Shown: one piece after another, positions 1-6,558 of the stretch
Position numbering within the stretch: position 1 is the first letter of the stretch
Layout: every line of letters starts with the position of its first letter
NCBI GenBank assembly: GCA_035546175.1
Contig: DASZWW010000142.1
Span: forward strand, 1 to 8,787
DNA length: 8,787 nt
From: DASZFV01 sp035546175
Lineage (GTDB): Bacteria > Myxococcota_A > Polyangia > Fen-1088
Direction of reading: 5' to 3'
Notes under the pieces: generated by a model
The model's database searches: none
Seen by the model: the letters and a program-made list of their open reading frames with translations, nothing else
Told to the model about the DNA's origin: nothing
Program-made: the position numbers and the translations under genes

Positions 1-100
1 GCTCTCGCGGGCCCCCGCCATCGCCACCCTCGCCGCGCTAGGCGCGGGCGCGGCGGGCGTCGCGGCCGTGGCCGCCCACGCGCGCCGGCGGCGGGGGTGA
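1..100 (+). CDS. 3' end of an unidentified gene, product with hydrophobic C-terminus
   Basis: The frame that ends at the TGA at 98-100 is open to the left edge and encodes about 32 residues. These form a run of Ala, Gly, Val, Leu and Ile without charges, then a short basic end (HARRRRG). This is the usual look of a C-terminal transmembrane segment followed by a cytoplasmic positive tail. Only the tail is visible, so no family can be named. The stop lies 7 nt before the ATG of the GH15 gene, which suggests the two are co-transcribed. Ala/Gly-rich stretches arise easily in GC-rich DNA, so a chance frame remains possible. Confidence 0.5.
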   Translation, partial: LSRAPAIATLAALGAGAAGVAAVAAHARRRRG

Positions 101-107
101 CCGGGCC

Positions 108-2432
108 ATGGCGCGAGAGGCCTTCGGCGCGCCGGGGACCAAGCCCACCTGGTCGAGCAGCAGCAAGGACCTGGTCACGACGGCGCTCGGGTCGGCGCGC
201 TTGTGGGCGACGCTCGGGCACGGCGTCGTCAACGAGGTGTTCTGGCCGAACACCGGGCTCCCCCAGATCCGCGATCTGACCTTCTACCTCGTCGGTCGCG
301 GGACCTTCGTCGACCTCAAGCGCGTCGGGAGGTACGAGGTGCAGACGCCCGCCCCGCACATCCCCCTCGTGACGATCGTGCACGCCGGCGACGACTACCG
401 CCTGACGCTCGAGGTCGTCCCCGATCCGGTGCGCGACGTCCTGCTCGTGCGCTTCGAGCTCGCGGGCCCGTACGCGCTGGCCGTCGTGCTCGCCCCCCAC
501 CTCGGCGGGACCGGGGCGGACAACACGGCCTGGACGGAGGCGGACGCCCTCGTGGCCCAGCACGACTCACACGCGCTCGCGCTCGTCACCGATCCGCCGT
601 TCTCGCGGCCGAGCGCGGGGTTCGTCGGCTCCTCGGACGGCTGGCAGGACCTCCGCCAGCACCACGAGCTCACCTGGTCGTTCTCGCGCGCCGAGCGCGG
701 CACGGTGGCGCTCGCCGCGCAGCTCGACGGGCCGCGCGGCGTGATGGCGCTGGGGTTCGCCAACAGCCCCACGGGCGCGCGCTCGATCGCCGCGGCCAGC
801 ATCGCCGAGGGGCTCGACGTCGCGAGGGCCACGTTCCGCGAGGGCTGGGAGGCCTGGGCGAAGACGCTGCGGCTCCCGAAGCTCGCCGAGGACGGCGGGC
901 GCGAGGCGGTGTTGAGCGCGGCGGTGATCAAGGCGCACGAGGACCGCGAGTACCCGGGCGCGCTCGTGGCGAGCCTGAGCACGCCGTGGGGGAACACCAC
1001 CGACAGCCTGGGCGGATACCACCTCGTCTGGCCGCGCGACGCGACGCTCGCGGCCTTCGCGCTCGTCGCCGCCCACCAGCTGCGGGACGCGACGCGCATC
1101 CTCGCGGACTTCATCGCCACGCAGCGGCCGGACGGCCACTGGCCGCAGAACTACACGCCCGACGGCGCGGCCTACTGGAACGGCATCCAGCTCGACGAGG
1201 CCACCTTCCCCGTGCTGCTCGCGGCCAAGCTGCGCGAGCGCGGCGTGCCCGAGCTCGCGGGGACGCGCGAGATGGTGGGCCGCGCGCTGCGCTTCGCCGC
1301 GGCGAGCGGGCCCACGAGCGCCCAGGACCGCTGGGAGGAGACGCCGGGCACGAACCCCTTCACGCTCGCCGTCGTGATCGCCGCGCTCGTCGCGGGCGCG
1401 CCGTGGCTCGACGACGACGCGCGCGCCTACGCGCTCGACCTCGCCGACGACTGGAACGAGCGCCTGGAGAGCTTCTGCTTCGTGCGCGGAACGCCCCTCG
1501 CCGAGCGGCTGGGCGTCGACGGCTATTACGTCCGCATCGCGCCGCCCGAGAAGGACGGGGGCCTGACGGGCCGGGTGAGGCTCGGCAACCGCGCCGGCGA
1601 GACGATCCGCGCGTCGGCGCTCGTGAGCATGGACTTCTCCTACCTGCCGCGCCTCGGCCTGCGCGACGTGCGCGACCCGCGCATCCGCGACACCATCGCC
1701 GTCGTCGATCACCTGCTGCGGGTGGAGACGCCGTCCGGCGCCCTCTACCACCGCTACAACGACGACGGCTACGGCGAGAAGGCCGACGGCGCGGCCTACG
1801 ACGGCACGGGGGTGGGGCGGCTGTGGCCCGTCCTCACGGGCGAGCGCGGGCACCTGGCGCTCCAGGCGGGCGAGGATCCGCGCCCCTACCTCGAGACCAT
1901 GCGCCGCTGCGCGAGCCGCGGCGGGCTCCTGCCCGAGCAGGTCTGGGACGGGCCGCCCATCCCGGCGCGCGGGCTCGCGCCGGGCCGGCCCTCCGGCAGC
2001 GCCATGCCGCTCCTCTGGTCGCACGCCGAGTACCTGAAGCTGCTCGTGGCGTCGGAGACGCGTCGGCCCGTCGAGCTCCTCGACGCCGTCGCCGAGCGGT
2101 GCGCGACGCTCCCGCGCGCCGGGACGTGGCACTGGCGCCCCGAGGATCCGCTCCCCCGGCTCGCGGCCGGCAGGCGCCTCGCCATCGAGGATCGCCAGCC
2201 GTTCACCTTGAGGTACGGCTTCGACGGCTGGCGGGGCGTCGAGGAGCGCGAGGCCGAACGCGGGCCGTGCGGCCTGTGGAGCGTGACGTTCTCGCCGGAG
2301 GACCTCGCGCGCCACGGTCAGCTCGACTTCACGCGACGCTTCGGCGACCGCTGGGAGGGCGCCGATCACGACCTCACGATCGGGCACCCCCACGTCGAGC
2401 ACGGCCTCGAGCACCTCGGGGAAGGCGCTTAG
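108..2432 (+). CDS. GH15 family glycoside hydrolase (glucoamylase / glucan 1,4-alpha-glucosidase type)
   Basis: This 774-residue protein belongs to the bacterial glucoamylase family GH15, inverting enzymes that release glucose from alpha-glucan ends; some relatives act on trehalose or dextran-type substrates. Residues 1-250 form the N-terminal beta-sandwich domain, with the typical opening (PGTKPTW, then ATLGHGVVNEVFWPNTGLPQIRD near 34-56). Residues about 265-650 are the (alpha/alpha)6 barrel: VWPRD at 307-311; RWEE at 408-411 with E410 the expected general acid; LLPEQVWD at 607-614 with E610 the expected general base; and a conserved SAMPLLWSHAEYLKLL block. Residues about 670-774 form a small beta-rich C-terminal domain (YGFDGW, WEGADHD). 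No signal peptide is visible, so it probably acts in the cytoplasm on glycogen, maltodextrin or trehalose-like sugars. A purine-rich GGGGGTGA lies about 7 nt before the ATG. Family assignment is firm; the substrate is not known from sequence. Confidence 0.95.
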   Translation: MAREAFGAPGTKPTWSSSSKDLVTTALGSARLWATLGHGVVNEVFWPNTGLPQIRDLTFYLVGRGTFVDLKRVGRYEVQTPAPHIPLVTIVHAGDDYRLTLEVVPDPVRDVLLVRFELAGPYALAVVLAPHLGGTGADNTAWTEADALVAQHDSHALALVTDPPFSRPSAGFVGSSDGWQDLRQHHELTWSFSRAERGTVALAAQLDGPRGVMALGFANSPTGARSIAAASIAEGLDVARATFREGWEAWAKTLRLPKLAEDGGREAVLSAAVIKAHEDREYPGALVASLSTPWGNTTDSLGGYHLVWPRDATLAAFALVAAHQLRDATRILADFIATQRPDGHWPQNYTPDGAAYWNGIQLDEATFPVLLAAKLRERGVPELAGTREMVGRALRFAAASGPTSAQDRWEETPGTNPFTLAVVIAALVAGAPWLDDDARAYALDLADDWNERLESFCFVRGTPLAERLGVDGYYVRIAPPEKDGGLTGRVRLGNRAGETIRASALVSMDFSYLPRLGLRDVRDPRIRDTIAVVDHLLRVETPSGALYHRYNDDGYGEKADGAAYDGTGVGRLWPVLTGERGHLALQAGEDPRPYLETMRRCASRGGLLPEQVWDGPPIPARGLAPGRPSGSAMPLLWSHAEYLKLLVASETRRPVELLDAVAERCATLPRAGTWHWRPEDPLPRLAAGRRLAIEDRQPFTLRYGFDGWRGVEEREAERGPCGLWSVTFSPEDLARHGQLDFTRRFGDRWEGADHDLTIGHPHVEHGLEHLGEGA

Positions 2433-2565
2433 CCCGCTCCCGCGCGGCGAAGGGCTCACGATTCGTCGTCGGCGAAGGCGATCGGACTCAGGAGCGCGGT
2501 CGCCGCCTGGCGCGAATCGAGGCGCGTGTGCTGGACCACGCTGGCCGCCTGGCTCCGCCCCTCCC

Positions 2566-2592
2566 GCGCTCCTTCGCGAGGCGCACATTTTC
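2566..2592 (+). terminator. possible weak intrinsic terminator before the DUF296 gene
   Basis: In the 175-bp gap after the GH15 stop, GCGC at 2566-2569 can pair with GCGC at 2581-2584. Two more pairs (T2570-A2579, C2571-G2578) follow across a bulged G. ACATTTTCT follows directly, the only T-rich run in the gap. A hairpin followed by a T-rich run fits a weak Rho-independent terminator for the GH15 transcript. The short stem and the closeness to the downstream ribosome binding site (GGAGG at 2597-2601) make a leader element or chance equally possible. I see no convincing gene in the rest of 2433-2607. Confidence 0.25.
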
Positions 2593-2607
2593 TGGCGGAG
2601 GTGGGGC

Positions 2608-3054
2608 ATGAAGACGAACGAGCTGGAATCGACGCCCGACGCGAGCGCCCGCTCGCTGCTGGTGGTCCTGGCGAAGGGCGAGGAGGTCGTGAAGCTCCTC
2701 ACGGAGCTGGCGCGCAGCCAGAGGCTCGGGACGGCCAGGGTCACGGCCGTGGGCGGCTTCGAGAAGGCGACGCTGGGCTACTTCGATCGAGAGCGCCGCG
2801 CGTACACGCCCATCCCCGTGCCCGAGCAGGCCGAGGTGCTCTCGCTCGTGGGCGACATCGCCGAGGGCGCCGACGGCCAGCCCGCCGTGCACCTGCACGC
2901 GATCCTGGGACGGCCCGACGGCTCGACGCGCGGCGGACACCTGCTCGAGGGCCACGTGTGGCCGACCCTCGAGGTGGTCATCGACGCGTCGCCGCGGCGC
3001 CTCCGCAAGCGCATCGATCCGGACACGGGGCTCGCCCTCTTCGAATCGAGGTGA
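2608..3054 (+). CDS. PPC/DUF296 domain-containing protein
   Basis: A 148-residue protein that is almost entirely one PPC (plant and prokaryote conserved, DUF296) domain. Visible hallmarks are LLVVLAKGEEVVKLLTELA near 18-35, the VTAVGGFEKATLGYFD strand-turn at 45-60, and the core PAVHLHAILGRPDGSTRGGHLLEG at 92-115. H95, H97 and H111 sit where prokaryotic members usually have histidines, and metal binding there is a family-based inference. In plants the domain is joined to AT-hooks and binds DNA. Bacterial single-domain versions are small trimeric proteins of unclear role, often annotated as DNA-binding without direct proof. The start is well supported: GGAGG at 2597-2601 lies 6 nt before the ATG. 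It stands between the GH15 gene and a small exported protein, which does not reveal its job. Confidence 0.92.
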   Translation: MKTNELESTPDASARSLLVVLAKGEEVVKLLTELARSQRLGTARVTAVGGFEKATLGYFDRERRAYTPIPVPEQAEVLSLVGDIAEGADGQPAVHLHAILGRPDGSTRGGHLLEGHVWPTLEVVIDASPRRLRKRIDPDTGLALFESR

Positions 3055-3086
3055 CGGAGAAGTCCGAGCGCTGCGTATTGGCTCAC

Positions 3087-3107
3087 GCGGCCGCAGGATC
3101 CAAGCTT
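3087..3107. other. NotI-BamHI-HindIII site cluster (polylinker-like)
   Basis: In the 73-bp gap before the PepSY-like gene there are three adjacent palindromes: GCGGCCGC (3087-3094), GGATCC (3096-3101) and AAGCTT (3102-3107). They are the recognition sites of NotI, BamHI and HindIII, separated by one base and zero bases. The sites are read directly. Whether they are natural, a palindromic regulatory site, or a trace of cloning or linker sequence cannot be decided here. Confidence 0.6.
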
Positions 3108-3127
3108 GAGGTCGGGAGGACCGGATC

Positions 3128-3457
3128 ATGCGAAAGCTGACGATGGGAGTGATGGCGATCTGGTTGGGAACGGGCGCGGCCGGGCGGGCCTTCGCGCACG
3201 AGGGGCACGGGGAGTCCGTGAAGCTCGCCGACACGCCCTCGGCCGTGCAGACGGCCTTCGGCACCGAATCGAAGGGCGGGTCCGTGGAGGAGGTACGCAA
3301 GGAGACGCTCAAGGACGGTAAGACCGTCTACTGGGGCGAGGTGGTCAAGAACGGCAAGGGCACGGAGCTGAAGGTCTCCGAGACCGGCAAGGTCCTCCAC
3401 CGCGGCAAGAGCCACGACGAGAGCAAGGAGAAGGGCGAGCCGCAGGAGCGGAAGTAA
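3128..3457 (+). CDS. small exported PepSY-like domain protein
   Basis: The 109-residue product starts with a clear signal peptide: basic MRK, a hydrophobic stretch to about residue 18, and AFA at 21-23 before a probable cleavage site. The mature protein would begin HEGHG, a possible amino-terminal metal-binding motif. Residues about 33-92 resemble a PepSY-like fold: a helix (DTPSAVQTAFGTES), then strands SVEEVRKETLKDGKTVYWGEV, KGTELKVSETGKVL. Such small periplasmic domains often have inhibitor or sensing roles; none is proven here. The last 18 residues are lysine/glutamate rich and probably disordered. GGAGGA at 3115-3120 lies 7 nt before the ATG. It converges with the kinase gene on the other strand, with only 9 bp between the stops and no visible terminator. 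Domain assignment is by pattern only. Confidence 0.8.
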   Translation: MRKLTMGVMAIWLGTGAAGRAFAHEGHGESVKLADTPSAVQTAFGTESKGGSVEEVRKETLKDGKTVYWGEVVKNGKGTELKVSETGKVLHRGKSHDESKEKGEPQERK

Positions 3458-3466
3458 CCGCTCGGC

Positions 3467-5167
3467 TCAGGAGGACGAGGCCGGCGCGCGCGGGCCCTGG
3501 GCGCGGGCGATCGGCGCGTCGAGGCGGGGCAGGTAGACCGAGAACGTGGTGCCGGCGCCCGGCGCGCTGTCGACCTCGATGGCGCCGCCGAGCTGGCGAA
3601 TCAGCGCGAACACCATGGAGAGCCCGAGCCCCGTCCCGCGGCCGGGCTCCTTGGTCGTGAAGAACGGCTCGAAGACGCGGGCCCTGGTCGCCGCGTCCAT
3701 CCCCGTGCCCGTGTCCTGGACCGCGAGGACCACGTAGGCGCCCGGCAGGACGCCACGAGCCCGCGCGCCGGGCTCGTCGAGGATCTCCTCCGAGGTCCGG
3801 ATGGCCAGCGCGCCGCCGTCGGGCATGGCGTCGCGCGCGTTGCTCACGAGGTTGAGCACGATCTGCTCGAGCTGCACCGGATCGCCGAGCACGACGCGGC
3901 CGGGCGCGCCGGTCAGGAGCTCGAGCCGGATCCGCTCGCCGAGCAGCACCTTGATCATGCTCGCCGAGCTCGCGAGCTCGTCGTCGAGGCGGAGCGCGCG
4001 GAGGCGGACCTCGGCGCTCTCCGGGCGTGAGAAGGCGACCAGGTGGTCGATGAGGGCCACGCCCTTCTGGACGGCCCCCACCGCCCGCTGGAGCGCCTGC
4101 TCGCGCCCCGGGCCTTCGGGCCCCTTCATCTGCGCGAGCCCGATCGACGCCAGGACCGCCTGGAGCACGTTGCGCAGGTTGTGGGCCACGCCACCGGCCA
4201 GCGTCCCCACGGCCTCCATCTTCTCCGCTTGCCGGAGCTGGTCCTCGAGGGCGCGCTCGGTCGTGACGTCGCGGACGACGCCGACGTTCCGCAGCGGACG
4301 CCCGTCGTCGCCCCTGACGGCGAAGCCGTGGCCGTGCACCCAGCGCACGCCGCCGTCCGGCCGATGGATCCGGTACACCTCGCTGTGGGGAGCGCCGCGC
4401 CCCAGCCGGTCCCAGGCCGCGGCGACGCGCTCCCTGTCGTCCGCGTCGACGGTGTCCAGCCAGGCCGACTCCCGCCCGAGCACCCACGCCGGCGGACGGC
4501 CCCAGATCCGCTCGAAGGCCGGGCTCACGTACGAGATGCGGCCGTCGAGCTCGCGCACGTAGAAGCAATCCTCGACGTGCCCGGCGAGCTCGCGGAAGCG
4601 CGCCTCGCTGTCGCGCAGCTCATCCTGGGCCTGGCGCAGGTCGCTGAGGTCGACGATGACCGTGTTGAGGCGCGGCTCGCCCGCGTCGGCGTCGAGGACC
4701 ATCTCCACGCGCACCTGCAGCGACGTGCCGGCCGGGCGGTGGAGCCGAAGGTCGCAGGGCTCGGTCGGCTGGCGGGCCAGGACCGCGCGCAAGCACAGGC
4801 TGAAGCGATCGGCGTCCGCGGTGTCCACGAAGGCCGGCAGGGCTCGCCCGACCAGCTCGGCGCGGCTCATCCCGAGCTGCCTCGCCGCCGTCGGGTTGGC
4901 CTCGACGATCCGCCCATCGCGCGCGAGCGTCAGGTACCCGAACGGCGCGCCGTCGTAGAGGGCGCGGTAACGGTCGCGGCTCCGCTCGAGCTCGAGCTGC
5001 ATCCGCCGAAGCTCCTCGTTCTGCCGCTCGAGCTCGAGCTGATGCACCTCGAGCTGGTGCAGCAGCCGCTCGGGCTCCCGGGGCTCGGGCGGCTTTACAC
5101 GCCGGTGCGCTCTCGGCCGCGGTTGGGCTTTCTCGCGGATGGGCGCGTCTGCTCGCTTACGACGCAC
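3467..5167 (-). CDS. PAS-PAS sensor histidine kinase with variant H-box (HNLRN)
   Basis: A 566-residue cytoplasmic kinase with no transmembrane segment. Order: a basic tail (1-30); a coiled coil rich in Leu, Glu and Gln (about 31-70); PAS 1 (about 65-183, from RYRALYDGAPFGYLTL); PAS 2 with PAC-like end (about 185-303, WVHGHGFAVRGDDGRPL); a HisKA dimerisation helix with H329 in LAGGVAHNLRN; and a HATPase domain with N-box LNLVSNARDAM (438-448), G1 DTGTGM (485-490), F-box EPFFTTK (500-506) and G2 GRGTGLGLS (509-517). It senses an unknown cytosolic cue. The acidic residue normally following the His is Asn (N330), while N333 of the HxxxN pattern is kept. The start is a GTG with no Shine-Dalgarno; an in-frame TAG lies 9 nt upstream. 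Many AT-ending codons among the first 25 leave the exact start uncertain. It is divergent from the hybrid kinase, so the two are probably linked in function. Confidence 0.93.
   Translation of the reverse strand: MRRKRADAPIREKAQPRPRAHRRVKPPEPREPERLLHQLEVHQLELERQNEELRRMQLELERSRDRYRALYDGAPFGYLTLARDGRIVEANPTAARQLGMSRAELVGRALPAFVDTADADRFSLCLRAVLARQPTEPCDLRLHRPAGTSLQVRVEMVLDADAGEPRLNTVIVDLSDLRQAQDELRDSEARFRELAGHVEDCFYVRELDGRISYVSPAFERIWGRPPAWVLGRESAWLDTVDADDRERVAAAWDRLGRGAPHSEVYRIHRPDGGVRWVHGHGFAVRGDDGRPLRNVGVVRDVTTERALEDQLRQAEKMEAVGTLAGGVAHNLRNVLQAVLASIGLAQMKGPEGPGREQALQRAVGAVQKGVALIDHLVAFSRPESAEVRLRALRLDDELASSASMIKVLLGERIRLELLTGAPGRVVLGDPVQLEQIVLNLVSNARDAMPDGGALAIRTSEEILDEPGARARGVLPGAYVVLAVQDTGTGMDAATRARVFEPFFTTKEPGRGTGLGLSMVFALIRQLGGAIEVDSAPGAGTTFSVYLPRLDAPIARAQGPRAPASSS
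4982..5041. repeat. 18-bp direct repeat, 42-nt period, encoding the kinase coiled coil
   Basis: CCGCTCGAGCTCGAGCTG occurs exactly at 4982-4999 and again at 5024-5041. The 42-nt offset equals 14 codons, or two coiled-coil heptads. On the minus strand both copies encode QLELER, within HQLELERQNEEL and then MQLELERSRDR. A shorter related CTCGAGCTG follows near 5047. The repeat reflects the heptad pattern of the signalling coiled coil, either by internal duplication or by convergent codon choice. Confidence 0.7.
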
Positions 5168-5337
5168 ACGATAACTCTAGCATCGCTCGCGGCGCTCCTC
5201 CGCGCCGGCCGAGACCACTCGGGCTCGGGCCCGACGGCTTCGCCCTCGATGAGGCCCGGGAAAAAGCGACGGCGCGGCGAAGATTACGTATGAGCTGGTA
5301 CTCTCGGCGCTCGCGTTTGGGCGTATACGCGTCGGCC
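5168..5337. promoter_or_regulatory. divergent intergenic region between the two kinase genes
   Basis: About 170 bp separate the two outward-facing kinase starts (122 bp if the alternative ATG at 5290 is used). On the minus strand, TAGAGT at 5179-5174 resembles a -10 box and ends exactly 6 nt before the GTG start. On the plus strand, TATACG at 5324-5329 ends 8 nt before the ATG at 5338 and lies in the perfect palindrome GCGTATACGC (5321-5330). No Shine-Dalgarno precedes either start. No good -35 boxes are evident, so the promoters are inferred from position and local AT-richness only. Confidence 0.4.
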
Positions 5338-6558
5338 ATGTCCGCGACGCTCGAGCAGACCTCCCTGGGCGACGACGAGCTGGCAGCGCGCATTCGCCAG
5401 GCCGAGGCCGCGAACCGCGCCAAGGACGACTTCCTGGCGGTGCTGAGCCACGAGCTGCGCACGCCCACCTCGGCGATCCTCCTGTGGGCGCGCCTGTTGA
5501 TGTCGGGCGCCGTCAAGGGAGCCGACCAGGTGGAGGCGCTGCGCGCCATCGTCCGCAGCGCCGAGGTCCAGAACCAGCTCGTCGAGGACCTGGTCGACAT
5601 GGCGCGGCTCTCGAAGGGGGCGCTCCACCTCGAGCGCCGCCTCGTCGAGATGGCGGAGACCGTCGGGAGCACGGTGGACGGGCTGCGCGCCGTCGCCGAC
5701 GAGAAGGGCGTGAGCCTCGCCTTCGAGGGCCACGCGCCGACGAAGGTGAGCGCCGATCCCCGGCGGCTGCAGCAGATCGTCGCCAACCTCGTGTCGAACG
5801 CCGTCAAGTTCACGCCCGCGGGCGGCCGCGTCGACGTGACCTTGTCCGCGACGAGCCTCCACGCCCGGCTCGTCGTGCGCGACACCGGCTGCGGGATCGC
5901 GCCCGAGCGCCTGACCCACATCTTCGACCCGTTCCGGCTCGCGGAGGCCAGCACGACCCGGCGCCACGGCGGGATGGGCCTCGGGCTCGCGATCGTGCAC
6001 CAGCTCGTGTGCCTGCACGGCGGGACCCTCGCCGCCGAGAGCGCGGGGGAAGGGACGGGCGCCACGTTCATCGTCGAGCTGCCGCTCGGGAGCGACGGCC
6101 CGCGCGCCGAGCGGCGGCGCGGGCTGCGGGACGAGGGGTGGCGGCCGCTCGCCGGCGTCCGCGTGCTCCTCGTCGAGGATCACGCCGAGACCCGGCGCGC
6201 GCTCTGCTTCGCGCTGGAGGCGGGCGGCGCGGAGGTCGTCAGCGCCGCCTCCGCCGCCCAGGCCTTCGAGGCGGCCACCCTGGCGGCCCCGGACGTCATC
6301 GTGAGCGACGTCTGCATGCCCTCGGAGGACGGCTTCTCATTGCTGCGCCGGCTGCGCGCGCACGCGGCGGAGCACCGGCGCCGCGCGCCCGTCGCGCTCG
6401 CCCTCACGGCGCACACCAGCCAGCTGCGCGAGCAGGCGCTCGCGTCGGGCTTCGGCGCCCACGCCGCCAAGCCCATCGATCCCGAGCAGCTCGTCCGCCT
6501 GGTGGCGGCGCTCCACGGCCAGCGCGCGGCGGGGCCGCCCGAGGAGATCGACGCATGA
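5338..6558 (+). CDS. hybrid histidine kinase with C-terminal receiver domain
   Basis: A soluble hybrid kinase of 406 residues from the ATG at 5338. After a short helix (GDDELAARIRQAEAANRAKDD) comes the HisKA domain with FLAVLSHELRTP, phospho-acceptor H38. The HATPase domain follows: N-box LVSNAVKFTP (N154), G1 DTGCGI (from D183), FDPF (196-199), and G2 GGMGLGL (211-217). After a linker a receiver spans about 273-395, with acidic E280/D281, phospho-acceptor D324 in VIVSDVCMP, T357 and K378. No sensor domain is present, so input must come from a partner. An ATG at 5290 would add 16 residues. I prefer 5338 because codons in between use A/T third positions unusually often and a -10-like palindrome lies there. 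The gene ends in an ATGA overlap with the next receiver gene, so translation is probably coupled. GC-rich histidine kinases of this layout are common; the cue is unknown. Confidence 0.93.
   Translation: MSATLEQTSLGDDELAARIRQAEAANRAKDDFLAVLSHELRTPTSAILLWARLLMSGAVKGADQVEALRAIVRSAEVQNQLVEDLVDMARLSKGALHLERRLVEMAETVGSTVDGLRAVADEKGVSLAFEGHAPTKVSADPRRLQQIVANLVSNAVKFTPAGGRVDVTLSATSLHARLVVRDTGCGIAPERLTHIFDPFRLAEASTTRRHGGMGLGLAIVHQLVCLHGGTLAAESAGEGTGATFIVELPLGSDGPRAERRRGLRDEGWRPLAGVRVLLVEDHAETRRALCFALEAGGAEVVSAASAAQAFEAATLAAPDVIVSDVCMPSEDGFSLLRRLRAHAAEHRRRAPVALALTAHTSQLREQALASGFGAHAAKPIDPEQLVRLVAALHGQRAAGPPEEIDA
6541..6546 (+). promoter_or_regulatory. ribosome binding site of the receiver gene, inside the hybrid kinase gene
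   Basis: GAGGAG at 6541-6546 lies 8 nt before the ATG at 6555 and within the last codons of the hybrid kinase. Together with the ATGA overlap it fixes the start of the receiver protein. Confidence 0.75.

Noticed and set aside
2431..2456. AGCCC...GGGCT pairing right after the GH15 stop as a terminator
   Set aside because: Only five outer pairs with a large loop and no T-run afterwards.
2502..2553. 10-bp direct repeat GCCGCCTGGC at 2502-2511 and 2544-2553
   Set aside because: Short, GC-only and common in such DNA; no further copies or spacing pattern to support a regulatory array.
203..2611. 802-residue open frame on the + strand overlapping the GH15 gene
   Set aside because: It is an Arg/Ala/Gly/Pro-rich out-of-frame shadow of the clear GH15 frame. 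Long stop-free shadows are expected at this GC content.
567..2744. 725-residue open frame on the - strand opposite the GH15 gene
   Set aside because: Low-complexity Arg/Ala/Glu/Val composition, no recognisable domain, antisense to a well-supported enzyme gene.
4043..5293. 416-residue open frame on the + strand opposite the PAS-PAS kinase
   Set aside because: Its composition mirrors the kinase codons, and the minus-strand frame holds the full set of kinase boxes.
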